Shown: positions 39,739 to 49,514, counted from the first letter of the stretch. The stretch: DNA of 64,000 nucleotides from an uncultured Dehalococcoidia bacterium (GCA_937975645.1 CALJTV010000031.1:1-64000), one strand, 5' to 3'. A program made the numbers and translations. The notes: generated by a model from the sequence alone, not told the origin.

Positions 39739-40383
39739 ATGCATATCCCGGATGGTTTCATAAGTGCGCCGGTAGCTGTGGGAGGGGTAGTGGTGGCTGC
39801 CGGTGCGGTTGCCTGTGCTGTCAAGGTGACTAACAGGGGGCTGGGAGAGAAGCAGGTGCCATTGATGGGCGTACTGGCAGCATTCATCTTTGCTGCTCAG
39901 ATGCTCAACTTCCCTGTGGCTGGAGGCACCTCGGGGCATTTCATGGGGGCGGCGCTGGCGGCGATACTGCTTGGTCCGTGGGCTGGGCTTTTGATAATGA
40001 CTTGTGTCTTGTTGGTGCAGTGTCTAGTGTTTCAGGATGGTGGGCTCCTGGCCTTGGGTGCCAATGTTTTTAATATGGGAATTGTCGGTTGCTTTTTGGG
40101 GTACTACATTTATCAAGGTGTTACCTTGCTGATGGGTAACAAAAGGGTGGTGGTTCTGGTTGCTGGGGGCATAGCTGGCTGGGCGGCGATCGTCGTGGCT
40201 GCTCTTTTTTGTGCGCTGGAGTTGGGTATTTCCGGCACTGTGCCTCTACATGTGGTACTGCCGGCTATGGGTGGCGTCCATGCGCTTATCGGCATTGGAG
40301 AGGGGCTGATAACAGCAGCGGTGCTGGCGCTGGTGTTGGCTACCAGGCCCGACCTGATGAGGCTGGGCTCTCAGAGAGCTTAG
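39739..40383 (+). CDS. cbiM: ECF transporter substrate-binding protein CbiM/NikM
   Basis: 214-residue membrane S-component for Ni2+ or Co2+. It begins with the metal-binding N-terminus MHIPDGFIS, in which the N-terminal amine and His chelate the metal, and has several helices ending near residue 205. The SD is AAGGAGG. There is no room for a cobalamin riboswitch in the 73-base leader. The nearby [NiFe] hydrogenase suggests nickel as the substrate, but cobalt cannot be excluded. Confidence 0.9.
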   Translation: MHIPDGFISAPVAVGGVVVAAGAVACAVKVTNRGLGEKQVPLMGVLAAFIFAAQMLNFPVAGGTSGHFMGAALAAILLGPWAGLLIMTCVLLVQCLVFQDGGLLALGANVFNMGIVGCFLGYYIYQGVTLLMGNKRVVVLVAGGIAGWAAIVVAALFCALELGISGTVPLHVVLPAMGGVHALIGIGEGLITAAVLALVLATRPDLMRLGSQRA

Positions 40384-40400
40384 AAAGGAGGGCAAAGACG

Positions 40401-40685
40401 ATGAAATTTCAGTGGTGGCATGGGGCTCTGATAGCCGGTTTTATCCTGGCGTTGTTGTCACCTTTAGCATCGTCGTCCCCTGACGGGTTGGAGCGGGTGG
40501 CTGAGGATAAAGGGTTCATAGGTGCAGCCAGAGAGTTCTGGTATGAACTTATTCCGGACTATACCATGCCGGGTATCGGCAACGAGGCACTGGCTACAAT
40601 CATTTCCGGTGTGTTCGGTACGGCGATATTGTTTGGCATAGGCTATGGGATTGCCAAAGCATTGAAGGCGAAAAGTGAAACATAG
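40401..40685 (+). CDS. PDGLE-domain component of the Ni/Co ECF transporter (CbiN/NikN-like)
   Basis: 94 residues: one N-terminal membrane helix, the PDGLE motif in SSPDGLERVAEDKGF, and a second membrane helix near the C-terminus. Such proteins partner CbiM/NikM and stabilise the transporter. The ATG follows GGAGGGCAAAGACG. Its end overlaps the GTG start of cbiQ. Confidence 0.88.
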   Translation: MKFQWWHGALIAGFILALLSPLASSSPDGLERVAEDKGFIGAAREFWYELIPDYTMPGIGNEALATIISGVFGTAILFGIGYGIAKALKAKSET

Positions 40686-41451
40686 CTTTATCGACCAGTA
40701 CTGTGATTTAGATAGCTTTATCCACAGGCTTGACCCCAGGACGAAGTTTGTTGCCAGCCTTGCTTTTATTTTGGCAGTGTTGCTGACTCCGGCTGGAAAG
40801 TGGTGGATGTTTGTTTTCTATTTCCTCATTGTGTTGGGGCTGCTAATCTTTTCCAGACTGCCACCCACTTATGCTCTGAAAAGGTCATTGGCTGTCATTC
40901 CGTTTGTTCTACTGATTGCCATTTTCATACCGTTCTTTAAGGAGGGGGAGATAGCTGGCAGCTACAATATCTGGCTATGGAAGATATCGGTCACCTATAG
41001 CGGGCTTTTTGTGCTGGCGAATGTGGTGGCAAAAGCATGGCTGTGCATCCTCTGTCTTATCCTTCTATCGTCGACTACCAAGCTGACTGAGTTGCTCAGA
41101 GGGTTGCAGCAGCTCGGCGTGCCCCAGGCGATAGTGTTGATACTTTCCTTCATGTACCGTTATATTTTCGTTCTGATGGATGAGGCGATGAGGATGCAGC
41201 AGGCATATCAGAGTCGAGATATCGGCGGGAGCCTGCTGCGCCGACTAAAGACCTTCGGCAATATGATCGGTGCCCTTTTCATTAGGAGCTATGAGCGTGG
41301 GGAGAGAATTTACGCGGCGATGGTATCTCGGGGTTTTGATGGGCAGGTGCGAATACTGAACCCTTTGAGGTTGAAAGGTGCCGATGTCTTTTTTGGTGTA
41401 GTTTTCGGTGTTTTGCTGATGTCACCCTACATAATCTTGTTAGTGCAATGA
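40675..41451 (+). CDS. cbiQ: ECF transporter transmembrane component CbiQ
   Basis: 258 residues with several membrane helices. The T-component coupling motifs are visible near residues 180-205 (AMRMQQAYQSRDIGG) and 215-235 (AMVSRGFDG), both with Arg and Gly that bind the ATPase. The start is GTG within the PDGLE gene, and the stop overlaps the cbiO ATG (ATGA). Confidence 0.9.
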   Translation: MKHSFIDQYCDLDSFIHRLDPRTKFVASLAFILAVLLTPAGKWWMFVFYFLIVLGLLIFSRLPPTYALKRSLAVIPFVLLIAIFIPFFKEGEIAGSYNIWLWKISVTYSGLFVLANVVAKAWLCILCLILLSSTTKLTELLRGLQQLGVPQAIVLILSFMYRYIFVLMDEAMRMQQAYQSRDIGGSLLRRLKTFGNMIGALFIRSYERGERIYAAMVSRGFDGQVRILNPLRLKGADVFFGVVFGVLLMSPYIILLVQ

Positions 41452-42164
41452 AAGATAAAGTCATAGATATTAAAAACCTTTCCTTTGTCTATCCCGATGG
41501 GACACGCGGTTTAAGGGAGGTCAGCCTTACTGTTTACGCCGGTGAGAGCGTGGCGATAATCGGTCCCAATGGTGCCGGGAAATCGACATTGCTACTCCAC
41601 CTTAACGGGGTGTTACGCGGAAATAGCACCGTAGAAATTTGTGGCATGCCTGTCAGCGATGGAAATTTGAAGGAGATAAGGAGAAAAGTGGGGCTGGTGT
41701 TTCAGGACCCAGATGACCAACTCTTTTCTCTGACTGTTTTCGATGACGTGGGCTTTGGGCCGTTAAATATGGGTTGTTCTGAGGCTGAGGTAAAGGAGCG
41801 AGTTTCCCGGGCACTGGAGTGGGTGGGAATGACGGGGTACGAGAAGCGCTCACCACACCATCTAAGCATTGGCGAAAAGAAGCGGATAGCCATCGCCACC
41901 GTGTTGGCACTTGACCCAGAGGTCCTGGTCCTTGATGAGCCGACAAGCAATCTTGATCCCAGAAGCAAGTGGTCTCTGGTGGCGCTATTGACGAGCCTGC
42001 CGGTGACCAAGGTGATAGCCACTCATGACCTCGAGCTGGTGAGAGCTTTGTGTCAGCGTGTGGTTGTATTGGATAGGGGTGAGGTGGTGGCAGACGGTCC
42101 TGCTGAGACTATTCTTAACGATCTGCCACTATTGCGGGCGCATGGGCTGGCACCTGAAGGCTAG
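41448..42164 (+). CDS. cbiO: ECF transporter ATP-binding protein CbiO
   Basis: 238-residue ABC ATPase. Walker A is GPNGAGKSTLL, the Q-loop is VFQDPDDQLF, the signature is HHLSIGEKKRIAIA and Walker B is VLVLDEPTSNLD. A switch His is in ATHDLE. It powers the CbiM/CbiQ/PDGLE importer and ends in a four-base overlap with the convergent nadC. Confidence 0.95.
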   Translation: MKDKVIDIKNLSFVYPDGTRGLREVSLTVYAGESVAIIGPNGAGKSTLLLHLNGVLRGNSTVEICGMPVSDGNLKEIRRKVGLVFQDPDDQLFSLTVFDDVGFGPLNMGCSEAEVKERVSRALEWVGMTGYEKRSPHHLSIGEKKRIAIATVLALDPEVLVLDEPTSNLDPRSKWSLVALLTSLPVTKVIATHDLELVRALCQRVVVLDRGEVVADGPAETILNDLPLLRAHGLAPEG

Positions 42165-43024
42165 TCCAGTTCCAGGCTGATGTCCAGCGCTTTCGCTGAA
42201 TGCGTAAGCGCGCCTACCGATATCATGTCCACACCGGTTTCTGCCACTGCTCGAACCTTGTTAAGTGTGATCCCGCCAGAGGCTTCAATAAGAGCACGCC
42301 CTTTTATCAGTCTCACACTCTGGCGTATATCTTCGATGCTCATGTTGTCCAGCATAATGATATCTACACCGGCTTCAGAGGCTTCGCGTGCCTCCTCCGG
42401 TGTCTTTACCTCTATTTCGATTTTTGTCCCCGGTGGTACCTTCTGGCGTGCTTGAGCAATTATTTCTTTTATGCTTTTGCCCTGACGGCGCAGCACTGCC
42501 AGGTGGTTGTCCTTTATTAGGACGCCATCGGCGAGGTGCATGCGGTGGTTCTTGCCACCGCCGGCTCTTACCGCATATTTTTCCAGCAGCCGCAAGCCCG
42601 GTGTAGTCTTTCTGGTGTCAGTTACGCTGACAGGGAGTCCACTAACTGCCTGAACGTAACGTGCTGTCTCTGTGGCGATGCCACTCAAATGCTGCAGGAA
42701 GTTCAAAGCTAGGCGTTCAGCTTTCAATATACTGGAGGTCCTTCCTTTTACTCTAGCTATGATGTCGCCGGGCTTGACCTTACACCCATCTCTGATGAAT
42801 ATTTCGACATTAAGTTCGGGGTCAACCCTGAGGAAGACCTGTCCTGCTATTTCGGTCCCGGCGATGATACCCTCAGCCTTGGCTAGGATGGAAGCGGTCC
42901 CATGTTCGGAATCGGGTATCAGCGATTCGGTGGTTATGTCACCGTGCCCAAGGTCTTCTTGCAAAGCTAGCTCAATAAGCTGTCCTATTTGGCGGACGTC
43001 TAAATTGCCTTCCAGGCTATTCAC
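42161..43024 (-). CDS. nadC: Nicotinate-nucleotide pyrophosphorylase (carboxylating)
   Basis: Makes NaMN from quinolinate in NAD synthesis, 287 residues. Family features include the N-terminal EDLGHGDITTESLI, the core TRKTTPGLRLLEKYAVRAGGGKNHRM with the substrate-binding Arg, Lys and His, and a C-terminal EASGGITLNKVR. It overlaps the end of the hydrogenase protease gene by eight bases and is probably co-transcribed with the hydrogenase operon, an odd pairing. nadA and nadB are not in the window. Confidence 0.95.
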   Translation of the reverse strand: MNSLEGNLDVRQIGQLIELALQEDLGHGDITTESLIPDSEHGTASILAKAEGIIAGTEIAGQVFLRVDPELNVEIFIRDGCKVKPGDIIARVKGRTSSILKAERLALNFLQHLSGIATETARYVQAVSGLPVSVTDTRKTTPGLRLLEKYAVRAGGGKNHRMHLADGVLIKDNHLAVLRRQGKSIKEIIAQARQKVPPGTKIEIEVKTPEEAREASEAGVDIIMLDNMSIEDIRQSVRLIKGRALIEASGGITLNKVRAVAETGVDMISVGALTHSAKALDISLELD

Positions 43025-43496
43025 TGCTGTCTTTCTGGAGCTCCTGCAGAATCATATTAACACAAGCGGATACCGCTTTTCTAACCGGAGCAGTGAATTC
43101 CTCACCGAAGGTGCTGACATCCGCTGCCTCAATGGCGTAGATAGTGATCTTTTGAGGCAGATTTAAGCCAAGCCTGTTACCGAGTTCAAGGGCTGTCCTA
43201 AAGTCGATGCCGTGCGGAGAAGTGACGTGTTCAGCGGTATCGAACGCTTCAGGTGTGAGTTTGTAGATGTCTCCAGGCTTGCCTCCGACCGTCTGAATAA
43301 CATCTATGATGATAGCCTGATCGTAACCGGAGAGGAAGTCCAACAGAGCAAGCCCCGCTGCCGCCGTCTCCAGAACAGCGACGTCAGGACGGTTGAGCCT
43401 CTCTTTTAGTTTAGCGGCAACGCACAACCCCGCCCCGTCATCGGTGAGCAAGGGGTTGCCCATCCCCAATATCAGTATCTTCCTTCTATCAGGCAC
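43017..43496 (-). CDS. Hydrogenase maturation protease (HycI/HyaD family)
   Basis: Removes the C-terminal peptide of the hydrogenase large subunit after Ni insertion. 159 residues, starting with the family loop ILGMGNPLLTDDGAG, in which the Asp binds nickel; a later Asp (IIIDV) and His (TSPHGIDF) complete the site. It lies 38 bases downstream of the large subunit gene, whose C-terminal extension is its likely substrate. Confidence 0.9.
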   Translation of the reverse strand: MPDRRKILILGMGNPLLTDDGAGLCVAAKLKERLNRPDVAVLETAAAGLALLDFLSGYDQAIIIDVIQTVGGKPGDIYKLTPEAFDTAEHVTSPHGIDFRTALELGNRLGLNLPQKITIYAIEAADVSTFGEEFTAPVRKAVSACVNMILQELQKDSSE

Positions 43497-43534
43497 TAAA
43501 ACAGTTCTGGTCTGGACTTCACCACGAGAAATAT

Positions 43535-44995
43535 CTACCGCTTTAGCCTCTCCACTACCTCGCCTTTGCTGTCATATATTATAACTTCCATAGGCGCTTG
43601 TCCTGGGAGTGAGTGGGTAGCGCAGGCAAGGCAGAGGTCATAGGGACGCCATGCCATTTCGATACGGTTGAGCAGTCCCTCGGTTATTTTTTTGCCTGGC
43701 TGGATAAGTGCCATGGCTGCCTTCTTGACCGACATGTTGACCGCGGCAGAGTTACCCACTGTGGCTACAATCAGGTTTGCCTTCTTGATGACCCCCTTCT
43801 CGTCAGTGATGTAGTGGTGTATCAGGGTACCACGGGGGGCTTCAACGATGCCGACACCCTCGTCTGGTGTGGCTTTAGGGATAGTCCGGATATTGGGGCT
43901 AGTGATTTCAGGGTCTCTGCTTAATTCTAATAATCTTTCAGCGGCGTAGAGGAGCTCGACGAGTCGAGCCCAATGCATAGCCAGAGTATGATGCACTGGC
44001 TTGCCTCCCAGTGTGGAGTACATCTTTTCGTAGGCTTCTTGAGCTAACGGTGTTGCCATACCATCGGCGGCATTAAGGCGGGCTAGAGGAGCTACCCGGT
44101 AGACGCCGCTGTCCTTACCGTCTACAAAGCCTTTCCAGCCGACCTTCTTAAGGAAGGGGAACTTAATATAGCTCCAGGGCTCGACGTGCTCGGCGATGTG
44201 GTCAAGGTACTCCCGAGGCGAGAACTTGGCAAATTCCTTTCCGTCAGGGTCCACCACTCGCACCTTGCCATCGTAAAAGTTCACCTTATTCTTGTCGTCT
44301 ACTAAGCCCATATAATAGGTGCGGTGAGTATAGGCATCACTCACGATCATATCGACATATTCTTTGTTTTTCAGAACGATGTCATCAAAGACTTTGAGGG
44401 AGAGTTTGGCGAACTCTACTGAGTCTTTAGCGATCTGCTCCACTTCTTTTCGTTCTTCCTCATTAAGACCTTTACTGATGCCTCCTGGCAAGCCAAAGAC
44501 TGGGTGTACAGCCCTGCCGCCGAGCATGTGGATGATGCGGTGGTTCTGCATGCGAGTTTTGATCACCGCTCCGCCTAATTCAAGTCCTACCTTGGCGATG
44601 ACGCCCAGTATGTTCCGTTCAGCAACTGGGGCTTCCGGTCCCATGATGAAGTCTGGACCGGCGAGGATGTAGAAATGGGTAGTGTGGTCGGTGACGTAGA
44701 AGGCGCTATAGAACAACTCACGTAGCTTCTTGGCTGGGCTCGGCGGGTCGACATGGAAGAGGTCATCCAGGCATTTGGTCGATGCCATGTGGTGTGCTTC
44801 GGGGCAGACACCGCAGATGCGTTGGGTTATCTGCGGCATGTCCTCAGCCAGGCGCCCCTCGGAAAACTTTTCAAACCCCCTTAGCTCAGGCACCTGGAAA
44901 TAGACGTTCTCTACGCCACCAGCGTCGTTAAGGAAGATTTCGATCTTGCCATGTCCTTCCAAGCGAGTAATCGGATCGATGGTTATCTTCTTCAT
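43535..44995 (-). CDS. mvhA: [NiFe] hydrogenase large subunit (MvhA-like, group 3c)
   Basis: Catalytic NiFe subunit, 486 residues. The N-terminal L1 motif is RICGVCPEAHH (Cys61 and Cys64). The C-terminal L2 motif is DLCLACATH (Cys455 and Cys458), with Leu in place of the common Pro, followed by a 25-residue extension for the maturation protease to remove. The operon order hdrD-hdrA-mvhD-mvhG-mvhA and the F420-non-reducing type indicate a cytoplasmic hydrogenase feeding an Hdr-linked flavin-bifurcating complex. It overlaps mvhG by an ATGA. Confidence 0.94.
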   Translation of the reverse strand: MKKITIDPITRLEGHGKIEIFLNDAGGVENVYFQVPELRGFEKFSEGRLAEDMPQITQRICGVCPEAHHMASTKCLDDLFHVDPPSPAKKLRELFYSAFYVTDHTTHFYILAGPDFIMGPEAPVAERNILGVIAKVGLELGGAVIKTRMQNHRIIHMLGGRAVHPVFGLPGGISKGLNEEERKEVEQIAKDSVEFAKLSLKVFDDIVLKNKEYVDMIVSDAYTHRTYYMGLVDDKNKVNFYDGKVRVVDPDGKEFAKFSPREYLDHIAEHVEPWSYIKFPFLKKVGWKGFVDGKDSGVYRVAPLARLNAADGMATPLAQEAYEKMYSTLGGKPVHHTLAMHWARLVELLYAAERLLELSRDPEITSPNIRTIPKATPDEGVGIVEAPRGTLIHHYITDEKGVIKKANLIVATVGNSAAVNMSVKKAAMALIQPGKKITEGLLNRIEMAWRPYDLCLACATHSLPGQAPMEVIIYDSKGEVVERLKR

Positions 44996-45951
44996 CTTAT
45001 CCTAGCCCTCCTTAGCAGAGAATCAGGCAGACTGTACCGGTAGAAAGTGCCCACAGGGTCACGAATATCGTCAATTATCCGCTGTATTTCTTCAGGATCG
45101 TTAGAATCGATTACCGAGGCAACTGCGCTGAGAAAGTGCGCCCCTTGGTCGATTACCCCTTCTACGGGACCGTAGCAGCCAGTACATGGCATATTGGCCT
45201 GTGGACAGGGTGCGCCGCAGCCGCCCCTAGTAGCGACACCAGCACAGAGCAAGCCCTGTTCCAGAAGGCACACTTCGGGGGCGGGGATGATTTCAAATGT
45301 ACGATAGAATTTTTTGACTTTCTTTACATCCTTCTTCCTTGGGCAGTCATCACACACCGCCTTGACGCTGTGGCTGATAACTGTGCCTTTAGGCGGCAGT
45401 TTACCCGTGATCAACGCTTCCAGAGCCAGCCAGGTCGTTTTTTCCTCTGGCGGGCACCCAGGGACGATGTAGTCCACGTCGACAGTCTGGCGCAGCGTCT
45501 TGACGGTATCGTAGAACTCCGGTATGGTTAGCTCACCCTCTGGTACTTTAAACTTAGTCTGCGGAAAGACCCTCTCCTTGTTATCTGTAGACGGAGTTTC
45601 CACATAAGCCCGTTCGAATATCAGCTCTCTATTGAACAGGTTTGCCAGACCAGGTATGCAGCCTTCATAGGCACAGGAGCCATAGGCAATCATGACCTTG
45701 GATTTTTCGCGTAGCATCTTAGCCATGTGTTCCTGCTCAGAGTTCCTGATAGCGCCATTAAACAGGCAGACGTCTATGCTCTTATCGGGCATTGCCTCCA
45801 CGTCCTTGTATTTGACATCGATAGCCACGGGCCAAAAGACGATGTCTGCGGCTTCAGCCAGCTTGAGTAGTTTGTCTCCGATCTGGAGCTGGGCGATCTC
45901 GCAGCCACCGCAACTGGCTGCCCAGTAGAGCGCTATTTTGAGTTTAGCCAT
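44992..45951 (-). CDS. mvhG: F420-non-reducing hydrogenase small subunit (MvhG-like)
   Basis: Electron-transfer subunit with three Fe-S clusters, 319 residues. The proximal-cluster motifs are CGGCEIAQL near residue 14, [12 protein letters not shown] near 96 and VPGCPPEE near 165. The later cysteine groups are [26 protein letters not shown] and MPCTGCYGP. It passes electrons from the NiFe site to MvhD. It overlaps mvhD by eight bases and mvhA by four. Confidence 0.94.
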   Translation of the reverse strand: MAKLKIALYWAASCGGCEIAQLQIGDKLLKLAEAADIVFWPVAIDVKYKDVEAMPDKSIDVCLFNGAIRNSEQEHMAKMLREKSKVMIAYGSCAYEGCIPGLANLFNRELIFERAYVETPSTDNKERVFPQTKFKVPEGELTIPEFYDTVKTLRQTVDVDYIVPGCPPEEKTTWLALEALITGKLPPKGTVISHSVKAVCDDCPRKKDVKKVKKFYRTFEIIPAPEVCLLEQGLLCAGVATRGGCGAPCPQANMPCTGCYGPVEGVIDQGAHFLSAVASVIDSNDPEEIQRIIDDIRDPVGTFYRYSLPDSLLRRARIR

Positions 45952-46369
45952 ACTTTGCCTCCTTGAAGTTGTTCTTAAAAGGACCCAGGGCTCTGACCTT
46001 TTCAGTCATCTCATCAACGATGGCAACGAAGCGGTCGCCTTCGGAGGCTGAGACCCAGTCGAGGCGCACACGGTCCTCTTCAATTCCCATCTGAGCAAGC
46101 ATCTTCTTGAGCAGTGGCATGCGGCGGGCTGCCTTATAATTGCCCTCAACGTAGTGGCAATCACCTGGATGGCAGCCCAGGACGAGCACGCCGTCTGCCC
46201 CTAGTTCGAAGGCTTTGAGGATAAAGGTTGGCTCGACTCGGCCGCTGCACATCACCCTGATTATACGCACGTTGGGTGAACATTTCATCCTGGCGGTACC
46301 AGCCAGGTCAGCCCCTCTGTAGGAACACCAGTTACAACAAAAGCCGACGATTTTTGGTTCGAAGCTCAT
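45944..46369 (-). CDS. mvhD: MvhD-like iron-sulfur subunit, cysteine version
   Basis: FlpD/MvhD family adaptor that carries electrons from the hydrogenase to HdrA; about 141 residues. Conserved Cys pairs are in [15 protein letters not shown] near residue 10, MCSGRVEP near 43, and [13 protein letters not shown], where Cys66 is encoded by TGC. The paralog at 50.1 kb has UGA at the same position. ATGA overlap with the preceding hdrA. A hairpin-like repeat (ATTGCC/GGCAAT) lies just downstream of Cys66, so a similar structure partly exists here too. Confidence 0.94.
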   Translation of the reverse strand: MSFEPKIVGFCCNWCSYRGADLAGTARMKCSPNVRIIRVMCSGRVEPTFILKAFELGADGVLVLGCHPGDCHYVEGNYKAARRMPLLKKMLAQMGIEEDRVRLDWVSASEGDRFVAIVDEMTEKVRALGPFKNNFKEAKYG

Positions 46370-48327
46370 ACTAATACCCCCTCGATTTCTGCCATTATTT
46401 CTTCGGTGGTGAAGTGTTTATGCGTGATCGCTGCGCTCGGGCAGGCAGCAACACAGGTGCCACAGCCCTTGCAGAGCGCTTCGTTTACTCTCGAGACCTC
46501 CTTGTCTTCAATAAAGGTTATCGCGTTGTATGGGCAGAGTATGTTGCAGACCCGGCAGCCAGAGCATTTCTCCTCATCGATTACAGCCACGGTTGCCTCA
46601 AGCTCAACCTTGCCCTTGCTGATGAGGCTGAGCACTCTGGTGGCAGCGGCAGAAGCCTGCGCCACGGTGTCCGGGATATCCTTAGGTCCCTGGCAACAGC
46701 CGGCGATAAATATGCCGTCTGTCATGGTGGCTACCGGGTCAAGTTTGGGATGTCTCTCGATGAAGAAGCCGTCTGCTCCTTGGCTGATGCGGAACAACTG
46801 CGCTACCTGTTTGGCATCGGAGCGCGGCTCAAGCGCGATACACAGAATGACCATGTCCACCGGAACACGAATAACCGTGCCAAGCAGGGTGTCTTCGCCA
46901 CAGACAATCAGTTTGCCTTTTTCCTCGTCGGTCAGCGCCCTGTCGGTGACTTCGGCTACTTTGCCGCGGATAAACTTCACGCCCTCTTTGGACAACCTTT
47001 CGTAAAATTCCTCGTATCCCTTCCCGAAGCAGCGCATATCGATATACATCTGGTACACGTCAGCTTCGGTCTTCTCTTTGATAAGGTGTGAATATTTGAG
47101 GGCGTACATGCAGCACACTCTGGAGCAATAACGGTGGTAGTTTTCGTCGCGGCTGCCCACGCAGTGGATGATGGCAACGCTCTTTGGCTCTGAGCCGTCT
47201 CTGAGGACTATCTTGCCGCCTGTGGGGCCGGCGGCGTTGCACAGCCTTTCGAACTCCAGAGCAGTGTAGACGTTGGGATAGCGGTTGTAGCCGTATTTGA
47301 CGATGGGTGTGGGATCGAAGGGGTCATAACCGGTGGCGATTATAATGTTGCCGACCTCGAGTTCTACTATCTTGTCCTGTTGTTCGAAGTCTATGGCACC
47401 GCGCTCACAAAACTTCTCGCAAGCGCGGCATCTGCCTCTGAGAAAGTAAACACAGTGCTCCTTGTCTATCACCGGTATGTTGGGGACCGCCTGTGGAAAT
47501 GGTGTATAAATAGCTTTGCGTTCTCCCAGCCCGAGGTCGAATTCGCTAGGTGCCTTCCAGGGGCATTTCTCCATGCATACGCCGCAGCCGTTACATTTTT
47601 CCTCATCGACAAAACGGGCTTTCTTACGGACCCTGACCTTAAAGTTACCGATGAACCCTGAAACGTCCTCGACCTCGCTGTAAGTCATCAATTCGATATT
47701 GGGGTGAGACCCAGCTGATGTCATCTTTGGGGTAAGGATACAGGCAGAGCAGTCCAAAGTGGGAAAGGTCTTATCGAACTGGATCATGTGTCCACCAATG
47801 CTAGGGTCCTTTTCCACCAAGTACACCTTATGTCCGGCATCGGCGATCTCCAGGGCAGCCTGGATGCCAGCTATACCACCGCCGACGATCAGTGTTGCCG
47901 GGTTAACTGGGACATCCTTTGTTTCTAGAGGTTGGTGATAGCGGACGCGTTTCACCGCAGCGCTGACCAGTGCTTTTGCCTTCTCTGTAGCTTTCTCGTG
48001 GTCTTCAGTCGTCCAAGAGCACTGTTCGCGGATGTTTGCCATCTCGAAGAGGTAGGGGTTTAGTCCCGCCTCTTGGACAGCGTGGCGGAAAGTGGGCTCG
48101 TGGAGTAGCGGCGAGCAGGAAGCGACCACTACGCGGTTAAGCTTCAGATTTTTGATGTCCTCTTTTATCATGTTCTGACCCGGGTCGGAGCACATGAACT
48201 TATATTCCCGAGCTACCACCACCGAGTCCAGCTTCTTAGCAAATTCTACCACCTGTTGTACATCAACGGTGCCAGCTATGTTAGAGCCACAGTGGCAAAC
48301 ATAAACTCCGATCTTTGGTGTTTCCAT
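46366..48327 (-). CDS. hdrA: HdrA-like FAD/iron-sulfur flavin-bifurcating subunit, cysteine version
   Basis: 653-residue core of the flavin-based electron-bifurcating complex. The N-terminal domain has VCHCG and a conserved SCSP; the FAD-binding Rossmann motif is [18 protein letters not shown] near residue 153; then [10 protein letters not shown], where Cys196 (TGT) aligns with the UGA of the paralog. Ferredoxin motifs follow ([44 protein letters not shown]). The ATG at 48327 has a strong SD (AAGGAGGAAACGCG); an in-frame ATG at 48363 is less likely. Confidence 0.95.
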   Translation of the reverse strand: METPKIGVYVCHCGSNIAGTVDVQQVVEFAKKLDSVVVAREYKFMCSDPGQNMIKEDIKNLKLNRVVVASCSPLLHEPTFRHAVQEAGLNPYLFEMANIREQCSWTTEDHEKATEKAKALVSAAVKRVRYHQPLETKDVPVNPATLIVGGGIAGIQAALEIADAGHKVYLVEKDPSIGGHMIQFDKTFPTLDCSACILTPKMTSAGSHPNIELMTYSEVEDVSGFIGNFKVRVRKKARFVDEEKCNGCGVCMEKCPWKAPSEFDLGLGERKAIYTPFPQAVPNIPVIDKEHCVYFLRGRCRACEKFCERGAIDFEQQDKIVELEVGNIIIATGYDPFDPTPIVKYGYNRYPNVYTALEFERLCNAAGPTGGKIVLRDGSEPKSVAIIHCVGSRDENYHRYCSRVCCMYALKYSHLIKEKTEADVYQMYIDMRCFGKGYEEFYERLSKEGVKFIRGKVAEVTDRALTDEEKGKLIVCGEDTLLGTVIRVPVDMVILCIALEPRSDAKQVAQLFRISQGADGFFIERHPKLDPVATMTDGIFIAGCCQGPKDIPDTVAQASAAATRVLSLISKGKVELEATVAVIDEEKCSGCRVCNILCPYNAITFIEDKEVSRVNEALCKGCGTCVAACPSAAITHKHFTTEEIMAEIEGVLV

Positions 48328-48359
48328 CGCGTTTCCTCCTTTGCCTTGCTGCGACCTCA

Positions 48360-49514
48360 TCATAGTGCCTCCGAGACCAGTTCAGAGAGGTCCTTTATTT
48401 CAATCGTCTCGCTTTTGCCGGTGGTGAGCACGGCGTCATTGAAGTTCGCCATGCAATAGGGGCAGCTCACAGCTAGGATTTCAGCCCCTACCTCAGCCAC
48501 CTGCTCGAGCCTCAGCTCTGAGAACCTCTCCCCTTTCTTGGTCTCCATCCACAGCCTGCCGGCGCAGCCACCGCAACACAGCGAGTATTCACGGTTGTCG
48601 CGCATCTCCTCGAATTCGATGCCAGGTATGCTGGTCAGTACCTGTCTATGTTCGTCATAGATGCGCTGGTAGCGTCCCAGACAACAGGAATCATGATAGG
48701 TCACCTTTTTTACCAATGGTTTGGTGAACTTCAGTTTTCCCCCCCGGATTAGCTGGTCGAGGTACTGCGAGAGATGGATGACCTCGTAGTTGCCACCGAA
48801 CTCCGGATATTCGTCTTTGAAGGTGTGGTAGCAGTGTGGGGAGGTGACCAGGATCTTCTTTACGCCCAGGTCATTGAAGATCTTGATATTGGTCTCGGCT
48901 AGTTTGCGGTATAGGCTCTCAGCGCCAGCCTTGCGAATGCTCTCGCCACAGCAGACGACGCTATTGTCTGGGATACCGAAATCAGCCTTGATTTTTTTCA
49001 GTATATTGACCGTGGCGATGGCAGCTTTCCTGGTGGGTGGGTCATAAGCTTGGTAGCAACAAGGGAAGTAGAGCATCTCGGTGCCCTTGGTGAAGGTCTT
49101 GACGCCGAGGTCTTTAGCCCAGTCCATGCGTTTTTCTGCCGGTTCCCCCAGAGGGTTGCCCACAGCTGAGATGTTTTTCTCCGAGATGCGTAGGGAGTGG
49201 GGCACGATGCCGGCGCCCACTTCCATGATGACCCGTCTGATAGCTCGCATCAGAAGGGGCATCTGAACATCCCGGGGACACCTCTCCACACAAGCATTGC
49301 AGGCGACGCATCTCCACACCTCGTCGTCCTCGAAGTCCACCACGCCGAGCTGTGCCTTGTGGATGAGCTTGCGGAGCGAGAAGGTGGTCACCCGGTTCCA
49401 GGGGCAGACCCCGGTGCAGAGACCGCACTGAAAACATGACTTGAGGTCATCGCCGCCCTCTTCCAGAATAATATCAGTGGTCTCTTTGGATGGTGTGAGT
49501 AATTCGATTTCCAT
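48360..49514 (-). CDS. HdrD-like iron-sulfur protein with two CCG domains
   Basis: 384 residues, an HdrC-HdrB type fusion. The N-terminal part has two ferredoxin-like motifs (CFQCGLCTGVCP and CVACNACVERCP). The C-terminal part has two CCG-type domains: PCCYQAYD with VCCGES, a degenerate form, and DSCCLGRY with LCCGGCAG and CPYC. It is like HdrD, or the anaerobic GlpC-type subunits. In place of separate HdrB and HdrC it would close the HdrA-MvhDGA complex. It has its own promoter and heads the operon with the cysteine hdrA and mvhD. Confidence 0.87.
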   Translation of the reverse strand: MEIELLTPSKETTDIILEEGGDDLKSCFQCGLCTGVCPWNRVTTFSLRKLIHKAQLGVVDFEDDEVWRCVACNACVERCPRDVQMPLLMRAIRRVIMEVGAGIVPHSLRISEKNISAVGNPLGEPAEKRMDWAKDLGVKTFTKGTEMLYFPCCYQAYDPPTRKAAIATVNILKKIKADFGIPDNSVVCCGESIRKAGAESLYRKLAETNIKIFNDLGVKKILVTSPHCYHTFKDEYPEFGGNYEVIHLSQYLDQLIRGGKLKFTKPLVKKVTYHDSCCLGRYQRIYDEHRQVLTSIPGIEFEEMRDNREYSLCCGGCAGRLWMETKKGERFSELRLEQVAEVGAEILAVSCPYCMANFNDAVLTTGKSETIEIKDLSELVSEAL

